DNA of 7,747 bases from Bacteroidales bacterium. Lineage in GTDB: Bacteria; Bacteroidota; Bacteroidia; Bacteroidales; NBLH01. Every line of letters begins with the position of its first letter. The stretch's first letter is position 1. The stretch is taken from positions 1-7,747 of the forward strand of contig JARGGF010000173.1 in NCBI GenBank assembly GCA_029210905.1, in the 5' to 3' direction. The notes beneath the pieces are model-generated. The model did no database searches. It was not told the origin of the DNA and saw nothing but the letters and a program-made list of their open reading frames with translations. Made by a program: the position numbers and the translations under genes. This document shows positions 5,625-7,747 of this stretch, in pieces.

Positions 5625-5978
5625 ATGTCGAAAATAGATTATACAATCATAACAAACATAAAATATATCACAACCAAAGATTTCGACAATACCACTTTAA
5701 AATACGATGGTTTTTGCCTTGTGGAATGTGTGAACGGAAATCGCGGACAATTGCAAATGATGCAACCTGTATTAAGCAGACTTATTGACTCTGTGCCAAC
5801 AAAATTAAAATATATGAGAATTGATATCAATAAACAACCTTTTATTGTAGAACAATTTTATGTTTTGCAAAGCCCTTCTTATTTAATCTTTCTAAATGGG
5901 CAATTTATCGACAGGGTTGACGGGATTATTTCTTATAACGATTTTTCAAAAAGAATAAACGGGCTATTAATGCCTTAA
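5625..5978 (+). CDS. Thioredoxin-fold protein lacking the CxxC active site
   Basis: The 117-residue product has the order and length of a single thioredoxin domain with no signal peptide, so it is probably cytoplasmic. An N-terminal strand/helix (IKYITTKDFDNTTLKYDG, about 13-30) leads to FCLVECVNG. The segment LQMMQPVL aligns with the CKMIAPIL stretch after the active site. The usual W-C-G-P-C becomes N-R-G-Q-L, so both catalytic cysteines are missing. The later YMRIDINKQPFIVEQFYVLQ matches the V-D-x-D-xx-P/VxxxYxV region, and the cis-Pro loop (Q-S-P-S-Y), the strand YLIFLNGQ and the last helix are kept. Oxidoreductase activity is therefore unlikely; a protein-binding or scaffolding role is an inference. 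The ATG at 5625 is the first in-frame ATG and the next is deep in the domain. A TTG at 5601 would overlap the promoter. The stop lies 59 bases before the next gene. Confidence 0.75.
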   Translation: MSKIDYTIITNIKYITTKDFDNTTLKYDGFCLVECVNGNRGQLQMMQPVLSRLIDSVPTKLKYMRIDINKQPFIVEQFYVLQSPSYLIFLNGQFIDRVDGIISYNDFSKRINGLLMP

Positions 5979-6024
5979 CAATCGGATTTATTTATTAACT
6001 TAACAATAAGATTCAATTATTTAC
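5974..6024 (+). repeat. Tandem duplication of about 25 bp at the gene junction
   Basis: CTTAACAAT begins at 5974 and again at 5999, a 25-bp period. The similarity continues through GATT and TTATTNACT (about 5 mismatches in 26 positions by eye). The first unit overlaps the stop codon of the thioredoxin-like gene and the second fills the leader of the next gene. It may be a simple slippage product. Confidence 0.45.
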
Positions 6025-6037
6025 TAAAATTAAAATT

Positions 6038-7747
6038 ATGCGAAAGTTTACTCTTTTGATGCTATTTGCTACCCTTGCAACATATAGCTTGCATGCCCAA
6101 AGTAATTACTTGGGGGTAGATAACAGAGATGGGGTAGCCCCATCCAATAAAAAGGTTTTTACCGAAGGGCTTATCACCAAACAAAACAACACCAAAAGTC
6201 GTCTAAAAGTATCTGGTCTTTTTACTGAAACTTTTAGTAGCGGCACCCTGCCTGCAGGATGGACAAATACTGACAATACAGACAATAGCGCCGGTACCTG
6301 GGCTTTTGATAATCCGGGTGGTCGCGGTATCAATACCACAACGGGTGCATCTGGTTTTGCAATATTCGATAGCGACGCACTTGGCAGTGATGGATTAGCA
6401 GAAGATGCTGATTTAATTTCACCGGCAATTGATTGTTCTTCCTTATCAACTGTTATACTTTCTTTTGAACACTATTATTATGGATATTCTAATTCTGTAG
6501 CAGAAGTATTTGTCAGTGGCGACAATGGTGCTACATGGACATCGCTGGAGGCATGGGGTACAACTTCAACTACCAATGCAGCTTTGGCCAAATATGATAT
6601 TAGTTCTGTTGCTGCCGGTCAATCTCAAGTAAAAATTAGGTGGAATTTCCAAGGTAATTGGGCCTGGTATTGGGCCATTGATGATGTAATTGTTGGCGAA
6701 CCAACAATACATGACCTTGCAGTTCAATCAATAAATAATTCTTCAGCACTATTTACCGGGGTAGCACCAATTGTTGCCATTAAAAATACTGGAGAGTTCC
6801 CCGAGGGAGCTTATTCAGTTACTTTATCAGATGGTGAAAATTATAATGAAACAATAGATGTTACAGAAAATGTTTTGCTTGGAAATACCTATTTTGTTAC
6901 TTTCCCAAATTTTACTTCATTAATTGAAGGAGAAAACTATACCCTTACAGCAACGCTAAGCTGCCCAGATGATACAAATCCTGGTAATGATGAATTGACT
7001 ACACAAGTAACAGCATCTCAAAATGCGTCTGATCTGGGCATTTCATCAATAAATGTAGCTTCTGAGTTAATTAGTGGCGTAGTTGTTTCACCAACAGTTA
7101 CCATTTTAAATTCTGGCAATTCTGAAGTGATGGTCTACTCTGTTTTTTTAACTGATGGAGCTACTTACTCAGAAACAGTAAATGTGACAACAGCAGTTGC
7201 TGCAGGAAATGAATACGATGTTACATTCCCTGATTGGACACCTGCAACAGGCAATTATACATTAACTGCTAGAGTAACATCGGCAGGAGATATGAATGGA
7301 CATAATAATAGTCTGGATAAAAATGTAATTGCATCTGCTGGCGAGCACGATTTAAGCGTAATTTCTGTGCCCAATGCTGTTGCCAGTGGCACCACAACAG
7401 CACCTTATGTTAATGTGTTAAATATTGGTAATTATAGCGAGGCCAGCTTTTCAGTTTCACTTTCAAATGGTTCTGATTATAACGAGACCGTTAATGTTAC
7501 TACTTCCATTGCTGTAGGTGAAAGCTTTAAAGTTACATTTCCTGACTGGACACCTGCAGATGGGACTTATACCCTGACAGCTACACTAACCTTAACTGAT
7601 GATGGAAATACGGATAACAATACCCTTACCCAGGAGTGTAAGACAGTTACTGAAAGAATGGCTTATGTTTCAAGATATAATGGTGCAAGCCTAAATGGTA
7701 CCTTAAATATACCTTTTGACAACTTCACAGAAATTGGAATGTCTTCT
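6038..7747 (+). CDS. Secreted choice-of-anchor/MAM-like protein with 106-residue beta repeats (3' truncated by window)
   Basis: 570 codons are visible with no stop before the window ends. A signal peptide (MRKFTLLMLFATLATYSLHA, cleavage near Gln21) starts the protein. Residues about 62-221 form a jelly-roll, choice-of-anchor J/MAM-like module: FTETFSSGTLPAGWT, then TWAFDNPGG, ADLISPAIDCS, SVAEVFVSGDNGATW and a closing WYWAIDDVIVG. Three CARDB/Ig-like beta repeats follow, beginning at residues 225, 331 and 437 (HDLAVQSIN, SDLGISSIN, HDLSVISVP), an exact 106-residue period. Repeats 2 and 3 share ETVNVTT, VTFPDWTPA and YTLTA blocks. A new segment starts near 541. Such proteins in Bacteroidota are often large cell-surface or secreted adhesins or peptidases carrying a type IX secretion C-terminal domain, but that end is outside the window. 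The ATG at 6038 is chosen for the signal peptide and the A/T-rich leader. It may be co-transcribed with the thioredoxin-like gene 59 bases upstream. Confidence 0.85.
   Translation, partial: MRKFTLLMLFATLATYSLHAQSNYLGVDNRDGVAPSNKKVFTEGLITKQNNTKSRLKVSGLFTETFSSGTLPAGWTNTDNTDNSAGTWAFDNPGGRGINTTTGASGFAIFDSDALGSDGLAEDADLISPAIDCSSLSTVILSFEHYYYGYSNSVAEVFVSGDNGATWTSLEAWGTTSTTNAALAKYDISSVAAGQSQVKIRWNFQGNWAWYWAIDDVIVGEPTIHDLAVQSINNSSALFTGVAPIVAIKNTGEFPEGAYSVTLSDGENYNETIDVTENVLLGNTYFVTFPNFTSLIEGENYTLTATLSCPDDTNPGNDELTTQVTASQNASDLGISSINVASELISGVVVSPTVTILNSGNSEVMVYSVFLTDGATYSETVNVTTAVAAGNEYDVTFPDWTPATGNYTLTARVTSAGDMNGHNNSLDKNVIASAGEHDLSVISVPNAVASGTTTAPYVNVLNIGNYSEASFSVSLSNGSDYNETVNVTTSIAVGESFKVTFPDWTPADGTYTLTATLTLTDDGNTDNNTLTQECKTVTERMAYVSRYNGASLNGTLNIPFDNFTEIGMSS

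Noticed and set aside
6106..6339. Minus-strand ORF of 77 codons
   Set aside because: It lies fully inside the secreted-protein gene, whose frame has clear domains. It is a shadow frame.

Overview
The window looks like a chromosomal stretch from an AT-rich member of the Bacteroidota. The evidence is the gene content and style: two lipoproteins with Bacteroidota-like lipoboxes, a PorT-type small outer-membrane beta-barrel protein, the C-terminus of an OmpA-family protein, and a large secreted protein with a choice-of-anchor/MAM-like domain followed by 106-residue beta repeats. Leaders just before start codons are A/T-rich and lack clear Shine-Dalgarno sites. No tRNA, rRNA, transposase, integrase or CRISPR array was seen.

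Layout, all genes on the + strand: (1) 1-69, the last 22 codons of an OmpA-family protein, followed by a structured hairpin (131-198) that probably ends its transcript. (2) 232-369, a regulatory block with two copies of a 16-bp pseudo-palindrome and a sigma-54-like -24/-12 promoter, then a leader hairpin. (3) 471-1805, a lipid-anchored calcineurin-like phosphoesterase resembling LpxH. (4) A perfect 22-bp-stem inverted repeat (1825-1871). (5) 1906-4182, a 758-residue lipoprotein of unknown function with an acidic linker, a coiled coil, a helical middle and a beta-rich C-terminal half, followed by a terminator. (6) A 542-bp intergenic region with one inverted copy of the 16-bp site and two tandem copies of the leader hairpin. 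(7) 4725-5426, an outer-membrane beta-barrel protein. (8) 5490-5617, a second regulatory block with the same layout as the first. (9) 5625-5978, a thioredoxin-fold protein that has lost both active-site cysteines. (10) 6038 to the window end, a secreted choice-of-anchor/repeat protein that is cut off.

The most interesting material is regulatory. The block upstream of the phosphoesterase and the block upstream of the thioredoxin-like gene share two 16-bp sites spaced 30-31 bp apart, with the proximal site starting exactly 82 bp before the GG of a sigma-54-like promoter in both cases. Separately, a small stem-loop with a 12-nt loop (GGAAGCCGAAAA in two copies) followed by AGAGTA sits 23-24 nt before the start codons of the phosphoesterase and the beta-barrel gene. 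Its closing stem changes in a compensatory way (GGA/TCC to GGT/ACC). Together they suggest that these envelope genes may form one regulon under a sigma-54 enhancer-binding protein plus a post-transcriptional leader element. That is inference from sequence pattern only. The functions of the large lipoprotein and of the thioredoxin-like protein remain unknown.
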